Shown: piece by piece, positions 23,613-35,663 of the stretch
Layout: each line of letters starts with the position of its first letter
Numbering within the stretch: position 1 is the stretch's first letter
Source of the DNA: Costus lasius
Taxonomy: Eukaryota; Streptophyta; Magnoliopsida; Zingiberales; Costaceae
NCBI GenBank assembly: GCA_027563935.2
Contig: CM050450.1
Span: 7,609,957 to 7,673,956 of the forward strand
Reading direction: 5' to 3'
Length of the DNA stretch: 64,000 nucleotides
The notes under the pieces: generated by a model
Seen by the model: the letters and a program-made list of their open reading frames with translations, nothing else
Told to the model about the DNA's origin: nothing
Database searches by the model: none
Position numbers and translations under genes: made by a program

Positions 23613-25739
23613 TGTTACGTCCGTGATAGAAACGGACGAATGAGAAACAGTTTTAGAGTAAAATAATAATAATTTAATGATAGGATGGGACGCCACCCTG
23701 GCATCGGTGGTCGTGCCCATACCTTTCCTTTTTCCCCCATCCTGTTGTGTCGCGCGCACCTCTTTTTATCTCCTTCCCGTTGCCCGTCGCTCTCTTCACC
23801 GAACGAACGAACTCATCTCTTCCTCTGTTAACGCATTCTCCTTCGTCTTCGACCGGTGCTCGTCCTCGCCCTTGGCTCGCGTTCCTTTCCTCCTGCCGGC
23901 GGACGCTGACCGGCGACGAGTTTTCTCCGTCCAACGACCGGAAATCCGGCCGTATTTCGCCCCTGTCTTCTTCCACGCATACGCACCGACGAGAGACGCC
24001 GGTGAGCCCGAATCCAGTGCGTTTCGTCTCCGGCAACCTCGGCAAGACTTCCTCTAGTCTCGGCTGACGTTTCCGTCACCAGCCGACGCCTCCCCGACCG
24101 TCGTCTTCTCCGGCTCCGGCGTGTTGCGCGAGCGGCGCCGCAGACTTCGACCGTAGATCTATGCGATCTCCGGCATCTCCCTGGAAAACCGACTGTACGA
24201 CCGGACTCACCCCGCCGGCGGCTTCCTGGTGACACTTCGGAAATTCCGGTCAGCCGCCGAAATCACTGTTCCGGCGATCATTGTAGCGGCGGCGCTACTG
24301 TTCCGGCGAACTTTTCGGCGAACCTCGAGTTCCGTGCCGACGACTCGGTTACGCGCGCGTGGTTGGTTCTCGCGTATTCCGACGTCCGTGGTGATTATTG
24401 CGTTCGCACGTGGCTGCGAACTAGGTTAGTACCCGAACCCTCTCCGTACGTATACAAACGCCTGTGATCAATCCTGGATTGTACATCTACCGAACTTGAT
24501 TAAGAACATAATCTGATCTGTGTAATCTAATGAAACCGGTTTAGCATGATTAGTGATAATTATGATTAAAATGGATTAAGTGGAACACTGTAGCTTATAC
24601 GATGCTTTAACTTGTTAGGACCTGTTACCTGATCTCGTGCTTATTGGATTGGATCTGTTCTGTTCATCTACTGTTGAGGTAGGGATTCTACCTCCGTCCT
24701 TTGTTACGGTGCCAACCGCATGTGTAGTTAGCGGCACCTTCCTTATTGCTTATCCTTACTGTTGATTACCGTTCTAATTTCCGTTCTGCTCTGTGTACGT
24801 TTCTGTTGACATAAGCCCTTGCATGAAACATGGTATGAGTATTTTCGGTTCCTGCATGTTTATTTGTAGTTGGTAGGTGGTATGAGTCTGTACATGTATA
24901 GTGAGGACTGAATGTCTAGCGATAGACATGTCAGTATACCTCAGATACTGCCTGTGAGATTTCTGTCGAGACTGTATGATCGTCTCTGACCGAGAGAGTC
25001 CCACGTTATGGGCTTGAGGTCTGTTATCAACCCAATGAGGGGTTGTACTGAGTGTAGGACGCTACACTAGCGGGCTGTCGACGGACAGTCGTCTCTACTG
25101 TTCGGGGAGCCATCAGTAGGGACCACTCTATTTTATAGAGTTGCGGGTCGTGGACCACTGCTGTACCAGCTCCCAGATTTTTACCTGTGTTTGAGGATTC
25201 ACATATATATATTGATATATTGAGATTTGACTATACTCTATATGGTCATATAGAGTCTTGGTTGTCTTCTGGTAATCCCTGTATCTGATCATGCACCATA
25301 TTATTGTGCTATCCCTACTTAGCCTCCGGCTAACCCCCTTCGGTTTACCTCCAGGTTCAGGCGCGGCTTCATCTGGAGCAGAGTAGATAGATAGTAGTTG
25401 ACCACCAGTCTGGGTGGGCTGTATTGCATTCTGGTCTGTTATTATGTTTATGTTATATTGTTGGACTCTGTTGACCGCTGCGCCGGTCAGGTTATCTGTT
25501 GTTGTCGACCGCTGCGCCGGTCCTGTTACTGTCATTTCTGTTGACCGCTGCGCCGGTCTATATTTCGTATCTGTCAGTATTGTATTATGGACATTTTATG
25601 GCCAGGTTGGCCTCTGGTTAGACTATTTTATTCAGTCTGTACCTTTCGGTTGTCAGTTTGATTTGACAGGTACAGTGTTGTGCATCCCAAGGTCCGGGAT
25701 TCCCGGCGTGGGGTCCGGGTGGATTTTCGGGGTGTAACA
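23613..25739 (+). repeat. 3' LTR of the gypsy element
   Basis: It has the same length and ends as the 5' LTR (offset 7049). By eye about 13 substitutions separate the two, nearly all transitions, and no indels. The hairpin trio is intact at 25473-25488, 25507-25522 and 25543-25558. Confidence 0.95.
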
Positions 25740-25744
25740 AACCC

Positions 25745-27257
25745 TCTTCCGGTGTCTTCTCTATTAATTCTATTATAAGCTCCTAAACTCTAGAAACATA
25801 TTCAGTCTTGCTTCGGATTCATCTTCAATCGCACCAATCAAATACAAAACTTTTAGCTGGAGTTTCATCAAGGAGAGGTTAGAAGTACCTTGGATAAATT
25901 TCAAATTTTGAGCTTAATCAGGTCAAAAGCTAACCTCTTGTGTTTTCTTTGTCATTTGTAGATTGAAGATCACAACCATTTGTTTCTGATTTGTTCCTTT
26001 ATTCAGGCAGGATAGCAGAAACTTAAGCGCAAATGCTTTGTTCAAAGGAAAATTGTCCTGGTCCAGTGGTGGATATGGACAATTTGGATATGCAGGAACG
26101 ATCAGACGTTCAACAATGTTACCTAGCGTGGTCAAAATTCTGCGTCGTAGTTTTCTGGACAGTCGCCTCCTGTGCAAGCTGAGAGACGATCATGTCTCAT
26201 AGTGATATGGGATCCCATGTGGCTTTTTACTGCTTTCCAACGTTGTTGCTAAATTACGAGTTAGCTTCCTGCGAAATTCTGGATTGTTTATTTTCCTGAA
26301 TGGCTGTTCTTTTCCTTTTCTTTGTACCTGTACACGCACTTGCTCTGCATTCTTTCTTATTAAATAGGGATCATTTTTCATTTTTTCGTTGCTAACTATT
26401 CCAACGAAATTGATGTATCTAGCTTTTCGACAGACGGCGCATCCAAATAAGAGTAACACACAAGCCGGCGGAGTTTACCCTCAGAGACAAAACTACAAAC
26501 ACATTGAAGACAATCTTTTTAGGCCAAGTTTACCTTCAGAGACAAAACTACAAACACATTGAAGACAAGCTTTCTGGGCCAACCATCCTTCAAGAATTCA
26601 TCTACTATTCTGACATCTCAAGTACGATCATTGGAACAAAAAAGAAACAAATATGACGTCTGATGTCAGTGCGACATACCTGACTTTTTTCCCCTCTCCC
26701 TTGAGGGCCAAGATCCGGAGCTCGATCACGAGCAATCGGTCACGAGCAATCGGACAAAACTGGACAAGAAGACGCAGCACCAACTTCGCGCGCAGCAACG
26801 ACGCTCCCGCGTTTCATTCGGGCACAACAATTGCTCCTCCGCCTCAACAACGACCGCGGCTCTCTCGACTCTCGATCCGAATTGGAAGTCGCATCGAACT
26901 TACATGAAGGCGATGGATTGATCAACCAAACTCGCAATTCCGAAAAAAAAGCGACGAAGTATGTGGATTTGAGGGACCGATCCGAGGAACGGGGAAAGAA
27001 TCGCCGCCGCTCGCGTCGCCGTTGTGTGATGCGACGCACCGGACGCCGTGGGTATGTGTGGTTGCGATGGCTTTCGTGTTTCATACTCTTCTCACATTAG
27101 CATTTTAGTACCCTTTTCTTAGGAAATTATAAATAAACATTTGGATTTTGTTACAAATTACCAGATTAATAAAAGTAGATATTTCAAAGAACAGAAGAAA
27201 GTTAAGGCAAAAAAGAACAGCGGTAGGGCACTTGATCGGCGGCCAGATTGGGGGCGG
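25745..27257. other. Intergenic between the gypsy element and the DOG1-like gene
   Basis: Only short frames without recognisable motifs. Frames of 84-114 codons at 25923-26459 (minus) and 26653-27100 (both strands) do not resemble any family I know. Contains the 55-bp tandem duplication listed next. Confidence 0.5.
26472..26581. repeat. 55-bp direct tandem duplication
   Basis: Two adjacent copies beginning AGTTTACC and including AAACTACAAACACATTGAAG, at 26472-26526 and 26527-26581, differ at only a few positions. Confidence 0.85.
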
Positions 27258-28049
27258 TTATCCGGAGGCCAGCTGGCCATTGGCAACAGCGTCATCTTTT
27301 CTCTTGCCGAACTCGTGCACTTTGAGGCGCAGCTCCGCCGCCGCGATCAAAAAGTGCAAAGCCTGCGACGGCTTCAGTAGCTCCACCACCGACTTCAGTG
27401 TCTCCAGCCTCAGCTCGTCCGCCCTCTCCAATACCTCCTCGATCCTCCTCTTTTTCCCCTCCATCGCACGCTCCATATCTTCATCTCCCCCGTCCGCCGC
27501 CATCACCTGCGATAATCCCACCATCTCCGCATCTGCCACCTTCTCCTGCGCCTGCGCATGCGCCTCTGAGATCTCCTTCTCCAGCCGCACGGTCTGCCGC
27601 TGGAGCCGGTCGACGCGATCGAGCTGATCGGCCGTTAGGTCGGCGAGATCGCGCATGGGCGCATCCGTGATCATCTGAGCGAGGCGGGATTCCAGCTGGA
27701 TTCCGGACTTTGAGTAGAGGAGGTGGATGGCCAAGGTGGGCCGCCAGCCGCCGATCCAGAGGAAAAGGTTCTCGGTGGAGGAGATCCATGAGGGGGAGAA
27801 CATGGGGAGCACGTCGCGGCGGGCGGAGGCGGTCTTGGCGCGGTAATAGTACTCGTAGTGGCCAAGAACGCGATCGATGAGGGGACGGAGTTGGCTGTCG
27901 TCGGCAGCTGCCTCCTGGAGGGCAGCGGCGGCGCGGAGGGACTGTAGGTCGCGCTGCTGCTCGGCTAGCCTGCACTCGAAGAACTTGGCGAACTGCTCGT
28001 TGATGGCTTCATCGTTCGTGTCCGTGTCCTCGGGCCGGCGGGAGTTCAT
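27258..28049 (-). CDS. DOG1-domain protein (DOG1-like), intronless
   Basis: The single frame from ATG 28049 (MNSRRPEDTDTNDE) encodes 263 residues, normal for DOG1-like proteins. An in-frame extension to 28112 begins with GTG and is not needed. The DOG1 region spans about residues 18-230: FAKFFECRLAEQQRDLQSL at 20-38, a YEYYYRAK segment near 66, then FSPSWISSTENLFLWIGGWRP at about 84-104, the hallmark block shared with the N-terminal part of TGA bZIP factors. A heptad-like Leu/Glu-rich stretch follows (about 135-215). There is no bZIP basic region, so it belongs with DOG1/DOGL proteins, which act in seed dormancy and ABA responses through PP2C phosphatases (family knowledge). Coding GC is high compared with the AT-rich flanks. 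The exact orthologue is not assignable. Confidence 0.88.
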   Translation of the reverse strand: MNSRRPEDTDTNDEAINEQFAKFFECRLAEQQRDLQSLRAAAALQEAAADDSQLRPLIDRVLGHYEYYYRAKTASARRDVLPMFSPSWISSTENLFLWIGGWRPTLAIHLLYSKSGIQLESRLAQMITDAPMRDLADLTADQLDRVDRLQRQTVRLEKEISEAHAQAQEKVADAEMVGLSQVMAADGGDEDMERAMEGKKRRIEEVLERADELRLETLKSVVELLKPSQALHFLIAAAELRLKVHEFGKRKDDAVANGQLASG

Positions 28050-29196
28050 GGTCGGGAAGCAGGAGACAAGTGAAGACGAGAAGCGCGGTGTACGATCAAA
28101 ATTTATGTGCACGGCCCTTTTAAAAGAAAAAATTTGCTATGCAAGGTACTGCCCATAAAGAAGGATTGTAAATTAATATATAATTATTATGGATAAACAA
28201 TCGTACCTCATTATCGTAAATAAATTTATCTTAAAAAATTAATTTAGTACAATTATGAATAATTTATTTATAATAATAAGAATGCCAATAGATTCTCTAA
28301 ATAATAAGAATATTACTTTTTTTTTATTATAAATAAATTTATCATGATAATAAAAATACTATTAGATAGAATAGAGATAAATATCATTTATCTATGATAA
28401 TTATATACTTATGATATTTTATAATTATTTATTGAGAACAAATAGAGTACCCTTATTTTTTATATTATCTATATCCTAACCCGGATAACTCTTCTATTAC
28501 TAATATCCAAATAACTATTTATTTATTTTTTAGAAACCTCACTCATACTAGAATCTTATAAAATTTTAACTTATATATATGGTTACCCGATAAAAATTCG
28601 GATACCTGACCATATAAAAAATCAAATAATGATTAAATTTTATATAAAGTAAAATAGATACTTGCAAACTTGACAAATATATTAAAAAATATATAATTTT
28701 AAGTATATAAATAAATAAATAAATAAAATTAGATTCGAATAGTGAATATCCGCTCTATGCTACTCCAACTCCACTCCATTAATATAAATACTACCCATAT
28801 CTAATTGAATCTAAATAATATATGTCCAATTATTTTTAAATAGATCCAGTTAAAGCGAATACTTGCTAAATCGCATCCCTTAACCGCGTACATATCCTCT
28901 CTTAATCGATCAAAATTTAAGTACAAACTCCAGCAGCTTTCTATGTTCAATTGTTTTTTTAAAAATTATAATTTTGGTTCTAGATCAACTATAAATTTAA
29001 AATAGGGATACAAAATTTGAGTCCAGCATTGGTTCTTTGAACGAAGCAAAAAAACCAAACCGAAGCAAGTAAAACAAAGATAGCTGGCATCGTCAACGCC
29101 GGGCCCGGAGGCCCGGAGCAACTTCGTGCCAATCGGAAAGTCGCCTGAGATCATGCCACGTGGAGCAAGCGGCATCGGAAATTGAAACGGGTGATA
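28050..29196. other. DOG1-like promoter side and AT-rich intergenic DNA
   Basis: On the minus strand the first 100 bases upstream of 28049 hold TTTTAAAAGGGCC and CATAAAT, possible TATA-like boxes. From 28180 to 28960 the DNA is very AT-rich with ATAATAA and TATTCGGATA-type strings and no gene. Confidence 0.5.
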
Positions 29197-29350
29197 GCGT
29201 TTATATGCATGAATTTGGATTTGGATTTGGCTGTGCCTTGGGTGGCGCCAGTGGAGCAGTGCAGCGTATCATCGCGTTTATATGCATGAATTTGGATTTG
29301 GATTTGGCTGTGCCTTGGGTGGCGCCAGTGGAGCAGTGCAGCGTATCATC
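29197..29350. repeat. Perfect 77-bp tandem duplication
   Basis: 29197-29273 and 29274-29350 are identical at every base I compared. The unit begins GCGTTTATATGCATGAA and ends GCAGCGTATCATC, and it includes a short ATTTGG(N)ATTTGG subrepeat. Perfect identity implies a very recent duplication or an assembly artefact. Confidence 0.95.
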
Positions 29351-29425
29351 GAAATCCATCCCCTCCCCCTCCCCCTCCCTCCCTCCCTCCCGAGCTCCCG
29401 AGCTGCCTGTCCTATTCGGTATTAG

Positions 29426-29587
29426 GCGCCGCACTGCAGCTGGGCGCTGCCTAGCTGTCTGACCTTTGTCCGTAAAGTTATGGATTGGCTTGCTAGCGGC
29501 ATTTTAAGTACGCGCCGCACTGCGGCTACCCCTTGTTTCGGAAACCACAGATGGTTTTGCGTTCTGCCTCCGCGCCGCACTGCGGCT
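29426..29587. repeat. Three dispersed copies of GCGCCGCACTGCRGCT
   Basis: The 16-mer occurs at 29426-29441 (with A), 29512-29527 and 29572-29587 (with G). It includes a PstI-like or CTGCGGC palindromic core. The surrounding sequence is GC-rich and shows no gene. Confidence 0.7.
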
Positions 29588-29589
29588 GC

Positions 29590-32067
29590 GCGGTCATCGT
29601 TCTCTTTGGGAACGCCACGCGGGTAGCGGCAGAGGCATCAATCAATGCCGCCTTACTTGGGGTTCCCTTACTTGGCCTATTCGACAGAGCTGGGAGCTCA
29701 GTGGCGAAATGGAGCGTCGCACCAGGAAATATCGCACGTGGACGCGAGCATTCCCTTCCGAGATCCCGCCGCCGCCGCAGCCGGCCCCGGTTTGGCTGGC
29801 GGATTTTATGACGCTGCATCTAAATCGGTGGTTTATGATTCATCGAATAGAACCCGTACTGCTTCCCACTTGCCTTAAAAAATATAATAAAAAATAATAG
29901 AGCAATTTACAAGGAATTGTTTTTCAGAATTTTGAAAAGAGTGAAAATAGATTACTTAGAGGCTACGCATTGAGCTCCGAGAGCCCAATTTGATAATAAT
30001 TTTTATATAATTCAGTATTCGATTTTTAATTTGATAAAAAAAATTTTGATTTGGTAATTAATAGATTTAACGATATACATATATATTAATATATAAAAAA
30101 TAATTTTTTATGAAAAATTAGTATTCGGTAAAATAATTTTTATATAATTTCGGTATTCAAGTTTTCGGTTCGGTAAATCGGTATAATTTTTTTCCATTCT
30201 TTCAATAGATTAATTGGGTAATATACTAATATTTTTGTTATCGATTGGTAAATATCAAGTTCAGTATCGATTTCAGTAATGATATTTTCAGATTCAATAA
30301 GTCGGTAAATCTTTGTTCGATTTTTGGTAATTCAATTTTTACCAAATACTCAACCCTAGTAATATTTCTAAAATATGAGATAGTTATTCTTTATGAATCT
30401 TAGAAGCTCATATATGAATTGTTCATATATGTAACACCTAACTTTCCTTGCAGGGAAAGAAAATGAAAAGGAAAAAAAAAATTGTAAGGAAAAAAAAATT
30501 TATGGATTGAAAGATAAAAAAAAGTTTCTAAGCCTTGTATTTCCTTAAGGGGAGGGAAGTGTTAGGCTTGATTTGACCGGTAAAATTAGGGTGTTGACTA
30601 GTCAAATTCAACCAAAATATAAGGGCACGGCAACGGCAGCATTAGCCAATGCGGCAGTGTTAGCACTAGGGTAGATTAAACTATTTCTATATAATCAACA
30701 AAATAACAAAGTAAATAACAAGAACGAAAGAACCTGGAGGCGTGGAGAAATCTGCTATCCTTAGGTGAATTTCTGGGCTCTCGTGTGAGCAAAATCCAGA
30801 GAGATCACCCAGGATACAACTAAGATTCTTCTCCTGCGGATCACGACCATGGAGAAGTTGATCGACCACCTTTGAACTTTGAGCAGCAAAAGAGGAAAGA
30901 AAGCTGAGGGGATCTTGCAAATGCTATTAGCTATGCAATTTCAGTTCTGTCTATACCCAAGGGTCAGATGCCAATTTATAGGCAAAACCCTCACAGCTAC
31001 CACAAATGTGCTACTAATAGCCTTGCTAAAATTAAAATAGCAAATGAATTAAATAAAATATAAAATAATTAAAAATAAAAAAAAATAAAAAAGGAAAGTT
31101 TTAATTTTAAATTCCAACAGGCGAGTTTGTGGACACGCATGGCAAGGGAAGGGGAAGCCGTATTTGGTATCAACAAGTGGGAGCAACGTCTGGCGTTGAC
31201 GAGCGGGAGTGTCTAGCGTCGTTGAGCGACCGTAGCTATCGTCGGCGAGTGGGAGCGGCTTCTGCCACGTTAGCGAGACGTTCTTTTGCATGGATACCAT
31301 TTTACGCCCCAATTTGGGTGGATTGCTAAATGAGGAAAATTATGTTATTTTTTCTCATGTTTTCCGCCAAAACTTTTTTTGTCTACTATACGAAAACGAA
31401 GGAAATGGAGTCTTTCCTTCCCGTCAAAGGATACAAGTGTTAATATCTCTAAAATTTTCTATGTAATGCCACTTTTAACATTTGACCTAACTCTTAGACA
31501 ATAGGATTTTAAAATCATTTACTTTTGAAGAACCTTCTAATAGTAATATTTTTTTTTGTTAATTTTAGACGTGAATTCTTTAAATTGGTAAATATCTTTC
31601 TTATTTATAATAAGATTTTATATCAAATATAATTTGGTTTGTTGAGGTTAAATTAAATTTATTTTTATTAACGTATTAAAAATAATACTACAACTATAAG
31701 AATTGTAGAAAGATATATAAAATATCAAAAAATTAGGGAAAACTAAAAAAATAAAAAAAATTATAAAATATTAATTCATTAAATTTTTTTATTTAGATAA
31801 TGATAAAAATATAAAAACTTTACAAAATTTTTTATTTTGATAATAATAATAATAATAATATAAAAATAAGAACAATTCTAAAATGTTAATTTTTTTAAAT
31901 TTTATATAATAATAATAATATAAATTTTTTTGACATAGATAAGTTAAGTAATGTGAGTGACCACTATAATAAAGATCCTTACCATTTGAACTAATATGTT
32001 AATTTATTAAATAAAAAATAAAAAGAAAATTTAAATTAAATAATATATTTATTATATAGAGATATTA
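29590..32067. other. Intergenic and repeat-derived DNA before the copia element
   Basis: GC-rich to about 29815, then AT-rich. The stretch 29985-30360 is full of TTCGGTA/TCGGTAAAT motifs of the kind found in old MITEs. 30560-31119 may be a solo LTR (listed separately). 31480-32060 is AT-rich with ATAATAATA runs and no coding signal. Confidence 0.45.
30560..31119 (-). repeat. Candidate solo copia-type LTR
   Basis: On the minus strand the segment starts TGTTGGAATTTAAAA and ends AAGCCTAACA, typical copia LTR ends. The 5-bp flanks (GGAAG and GGCGA) do not match, so the call is tentative. There is no coding sequence inside. Confidence 0.3.
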
Positions 32068-32072
32068 GAAAC

Positions 32073-32844
32073 TGTTGGGCTCAATTACCACTAATTGGGC
32101 TTTGAACTTTAGCACAATAACACTTGTTGGGCTGATTTAATTTGAGCACAATAATAACATACAATATCTCTATTGCAATCAATTGATAACTTAATCAATA
32201 ATATACTGCAATGATAATTAACACAAGCAAATATCACCAATCGCTAAGACAATAATTTACGTGGAAAACCCTCCAACGTGAAGGGAAAAACCACAGGGTA
32301 ATCAATCCAAAATATAATCACTAGTAAGAGATAGAGTATCACAAAGTATTCTCTACTTAAGCTTATTGCCCTAAGCTTAAGATACAATCCAATAGCAAAA
32401 CAGAACTTATTCCTCAAAGATGATAAACAAGAACCAAGTTGAAAATGAGATAACAAAGGCTTATCTTTTCTTCTTTGTTATTCCTTGGATGATAGGGCAG
32501 CTTCTTCTTCCTTTGCAACGGATTTCAGCAACACTTGACAGCAGCTCACAGCTTCCTCACACAAAATCGAAAGGAACCACAAAAGACTCACAGCTCTCGC
32601 ATATTTTTCAGCCACCGCACACCTCTAACCGAGAGAGAGTGAACCACAAAGGTCACCTAATCCTTACATCCAAGCCATTGAATATGGGTTAGCTGGCAGC
32701 ATCTCAATCGATAAAGCAAAACCAAAATAAGTAAAAGTGGTGAGCTGTGAGAGTTAACATTAAAACCAAAACCAAAGCTGCGCATATGGAAAGCTAGTAA
32801 AAATAATAATAAAGCAAATGGGGTGGACCCCACCAAGCCCTACA
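32073..32844 (-). repeat. 3' LTR of the copia element
   Basis: On the plus strand it starts TGTTGGGCTC and ends AAGCCCTACA. It pairs with the 772-bp copy at 42954-43725 over its full length. Confidence 0.93.
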
Positions 32845-32862
32845 ATCTCCCCCTCCACCCCA
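32845..32862 (-). other. Polypurine tract of the copia element
   Basis: On the minus strand the bases next to the 3' LTR read TGGGGTGGAGGGGGAGAT, a strong purine tract at the expected position for plus-strand priming. Confidence 0.85.
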
Positions 32863-32903
32863 TTAGGAGGAGATTTACCATGGTATGCATCATCACCTAG
32901 TGC

Positions 32904-34426
32904 TCATCTTGGCCAAGATATCATCCCGGCCAAGCTACAACACAACTCAAGTTTTTCCTTACTAACAACTTTTGTTAGCATATCTACAGGGTTCTCATCT
33001 GTATGAATTTTCATCAATTGCATTTCACCATCTTCAATTATTGTGCGCAACCAATGATACTGAATGTCAATGTGTTTGGTTCTTGCATGGTACATAGTGT
33101 TTTTACTTAAGTCTAATGCACTTTGACTATCACAAAACACCACATGCTCCTTTTGCTTCAGTCCTAATTCATTTAGGAATCTTTTCATCCATAACATTTC
33201 CTTACAAGCTTCAGTGGCAGCAATGTACTCTACTTCTGTAGTAGACAAAGCAACACACTTTTGTAGTTTTGATTGCCATGATACAACTCCCCCTGCAAAA
33301 GTGAACAATACCCTGAAGTAGATTTTCTATTATCAAGGTCTCCTGCCATATCTGGATCTATAAAACCTACTAGGACTGCTTGTGACTTCCCAAAACCTAA
33401 ACACATCTTTGAAGTACCTCTCAAATATCTGAAAATCCATTTGACAGCTTCCCAATGAGCTTTCCCTGAACATGAAAGAAATATGCTAACAAGTCCAATA
33501 GCATGAGCAATATCAGGTCGGGTGCAAACCATCAAATACATTAATGACCCTACAGCTGAGGAGTAGGGTATAAAAGACATATCATGTTTCTCTTACTCTG
33601 TACTTGGACTGGATTTCTTACTTAACTTGAAGTGATTGGCTAAGGGTGTGTTAATTGACTTAGCATTTTGCATGTTGAATCTCTTAAGTATCCTTTCAAC
33701 ATATTTCTCACATATTTCTCTTGTGATATCCACATCCTCTTAGATTTGCTATCTCGAATGATATCCATTCCTATAATCTGTCTGGCTGGCCCTAAGTCCT
33801 TCATATCAAAGGACTTAGACAACTCACCTTTTAGCCCTTGAATCTGTTTGGTATCATGTCCCATAATTAACATATCATCAATATAAAGCAGAAGAATAAT
33901 GAATTCTCCATTATCAAATGATCTAATATAAACACATGGATCTGCATCAGTTCTCTTAAAGAAATGACATGTCATAAAGGAATCAAATTTCTTATATCAT
34001 TGTCTTGGAGCTTGTTTCAAACCATACAAGCTCTTCTTCAACTTACATACCATGTGCTCTTTTCCTTCAACTATGAATCCCTCTGGTTGACTCATATAAA
34101 TTTCTTCTTGCAAATCACCATGCAGGAATGCAGTCTTAACATCAAACTGCTCTATCTCAAGGTTTAAGCTAGCAGCTAATTCAAGTAAAACTCTAATAGA
34201 AGTCATCTTAACAACTAGAGAGAAGATCTCATCAAAGTCAACTCCCTTTTCTTGGGCAAATCCCTTTACCACTAAACGAGCTTTGTACTTCACTAGCTTG
34301 TCACCATCCTTTTTTAGCTTGAATATCCACTTATTCTCAAGTGCCTTTTTTTCCCTGTTGGTAACTCAGCAAGCTCATATGTATCATTCTTCTTTAGAGA
34401 ATCTATTTCTTCTTTCATTGCCTCCA
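32904..34426 (-). pseudogene. Copia RT-RNase H part of pol, broken
   Basis: The minus strand from 34426 carries copia RT blocks: ARLVVKGFAQEKGVDFDEIF, DVKTAFLHGDL, KKSLYGLKQAPRQ, then TGA (33997-33999) in place of the usual Trp. LLLYIDDMLI keeps the YxDD catalytic Asp pair. A frameshift near 33680, a TAA just upstream of MSFIPYSSAVGSL (about 33593), and another frameshift near 33300 follow. RNase H blocks (STSGY, ALSTTEVEYIA, HARTKHIDI) continue to the stop at 32904. The part upstream of 34426 is separated from integrase by the insertion. Confidence 0.9.
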
Positions 34427-34775
34427 TGTGGGGTCAAAAAGTGTTACATTGAAAATGTAATATGACATTTATTAAATTCACCTTAAATTAATAAGACTTA
34501 TTGTTTAATGGGATCCGACTTCCAATGAGCGCAAGCGTTCATTGTTAATTACCCCTAAAATTAGGGAACCTTTGATTAAGAGATCTATACCATGAAATAA
34601 AATTAAGGCCAGACAATTTTATTCATGAACATCATAAAGATACATGGCTTGACATAAAACATAAGCGATAAAAGAGAGAAAACTTTTATCAATTTAGATA
34701 GCTTCGTATTTGTGTTTGGCCTTGCGACGACGTGTTAGATGTTCGCATTCGAGATAATATCCGGCCTCGGCAGCA

Positions 34776-35663
34776 CGATGTCATATTGAGGAACTACGCC
34801 CCGATGATAAACATCGACGTACGCACCTCCCAAACAATATTCCATCGTAATGCATTAAGGCATGTTGGACATTGGAATTCGGAAGATCATCCGGCCTTGA
34901 TGGTGTGTTGGATGTCTGATTTGGGAAAATTACCCTGCCTTGCGGCTTGCTGGATAATTTTGAATTTGGAGAATATTCGGTCTTGCGACTTATTGGATAT
35001 TAATTTTGAGGGAATTATCCAGCCTCGCGACTTATTGGATATTTTGATTTGAAGAATTACCCGGCCTTTCGACTTGGTGGATAATTTGAATTTGGAGAGA
35101 TATCCGGTCTTGCGACTTGTGGATATTTGAATTTGGAGAGATATCCGGTCTTGCGACTTGTGGATATTTGAGTTGAGAAGTTATCCGGTCTTGCGACTTG
35201 TTGGATATTTTGATTTGAAGAATTACCCGGCCTTTGTGGCGTGTTGGATAATTTGATTTGGAAATATCCAGTCTTGCGACTTGTTGGATAATTTTGAATT
35301 TGGAAAATATCCGGTCTTGCGATTTGTTGGATATTTAGATTTGAGAAAATTATCCGGTCTCACGACTTGTTGGATAATTAAATTTAGGGAAATTATCTGG
35401 TCTCACGACTTGTTGGATAATTAAATTTAGGGAAATTATCCGGTCTCACGACTTGTTGGATAATTAAATTTAGGGAAATTATCCAGTCTCATGACTTGTT
35501 GGATGATCTGAAATCGAAAATAATTGCCCAGCCTTACGGCGTGTTGGATAATTAAATTTGAAAATACTTTAGCCTAAACGAACGCAATGTCATATTGAGG
35601 AGTTACGCCCCGACAATAAACGTCAACGTACGCACTTCCTAAATAATACTTCGTTGCGATACG
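34776..35663. repeat. Degenerate 43-58 bp tandem array framed by an 80-bp direct repeat
   Basis: A block around TGTCATATTGAGGA and ACGTACGCAC at about 34776-34855 recurs at 35584-35663 (offset 809, roughly 80% alike). Between them, about 34870-35560, are some 15 units containing TCCGGTCTTGCGACTTGTTGG. The last four are spaced exactly 43 bp (TCT at 35358, 35401, 35444, 35487). Confidence 0.8.

Larger units (their letters stand above)
16564..25739 (+). mobile_element. Complete Ty3/gypsy LTR retrotransposon (chromovirus, Tekay/Del-like)
   Basis: The 9176-bp element has two 2127-bp LTRs (TG...CA), a tRNA-Met type primer binding site, one long gag-pol frame and an identical 5-bp target duplication AACCC at 16559-16563 and 25740-25744. 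The domain order gag, protease, RT, RNase H, integrase is that of Ty3/gypsy. The C-terminus beyond integrase resembles the weak chromodomain of Tekay/Del chromoviruses; the clade is inferred. I counted about 13 differences between the LTRs by eye (roughly 0.6%), so the insertion is recent. The copy is defective (see the gag-pol entry). Confidence 0.95.

Noticed and set aside
25923..26459. Minus-strand frames of 84 and 89 codons as a small basic protein gene
   Set aside because: No recognisable domain, separate frames and no splice signals linking them convincingly.
28050..28112. N-terminal extension of the DOG1-like protein
   Set aside because: It starts with GTG, is not conserved in the family and lies in the likely 5' UTR.
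34870..35560. Regularly spaced repeats as a CRISPR-like array
   Set aside because: Units are degenerate, spacing varies, spacers are not unique and the context is a plant retrotransposon insertion.
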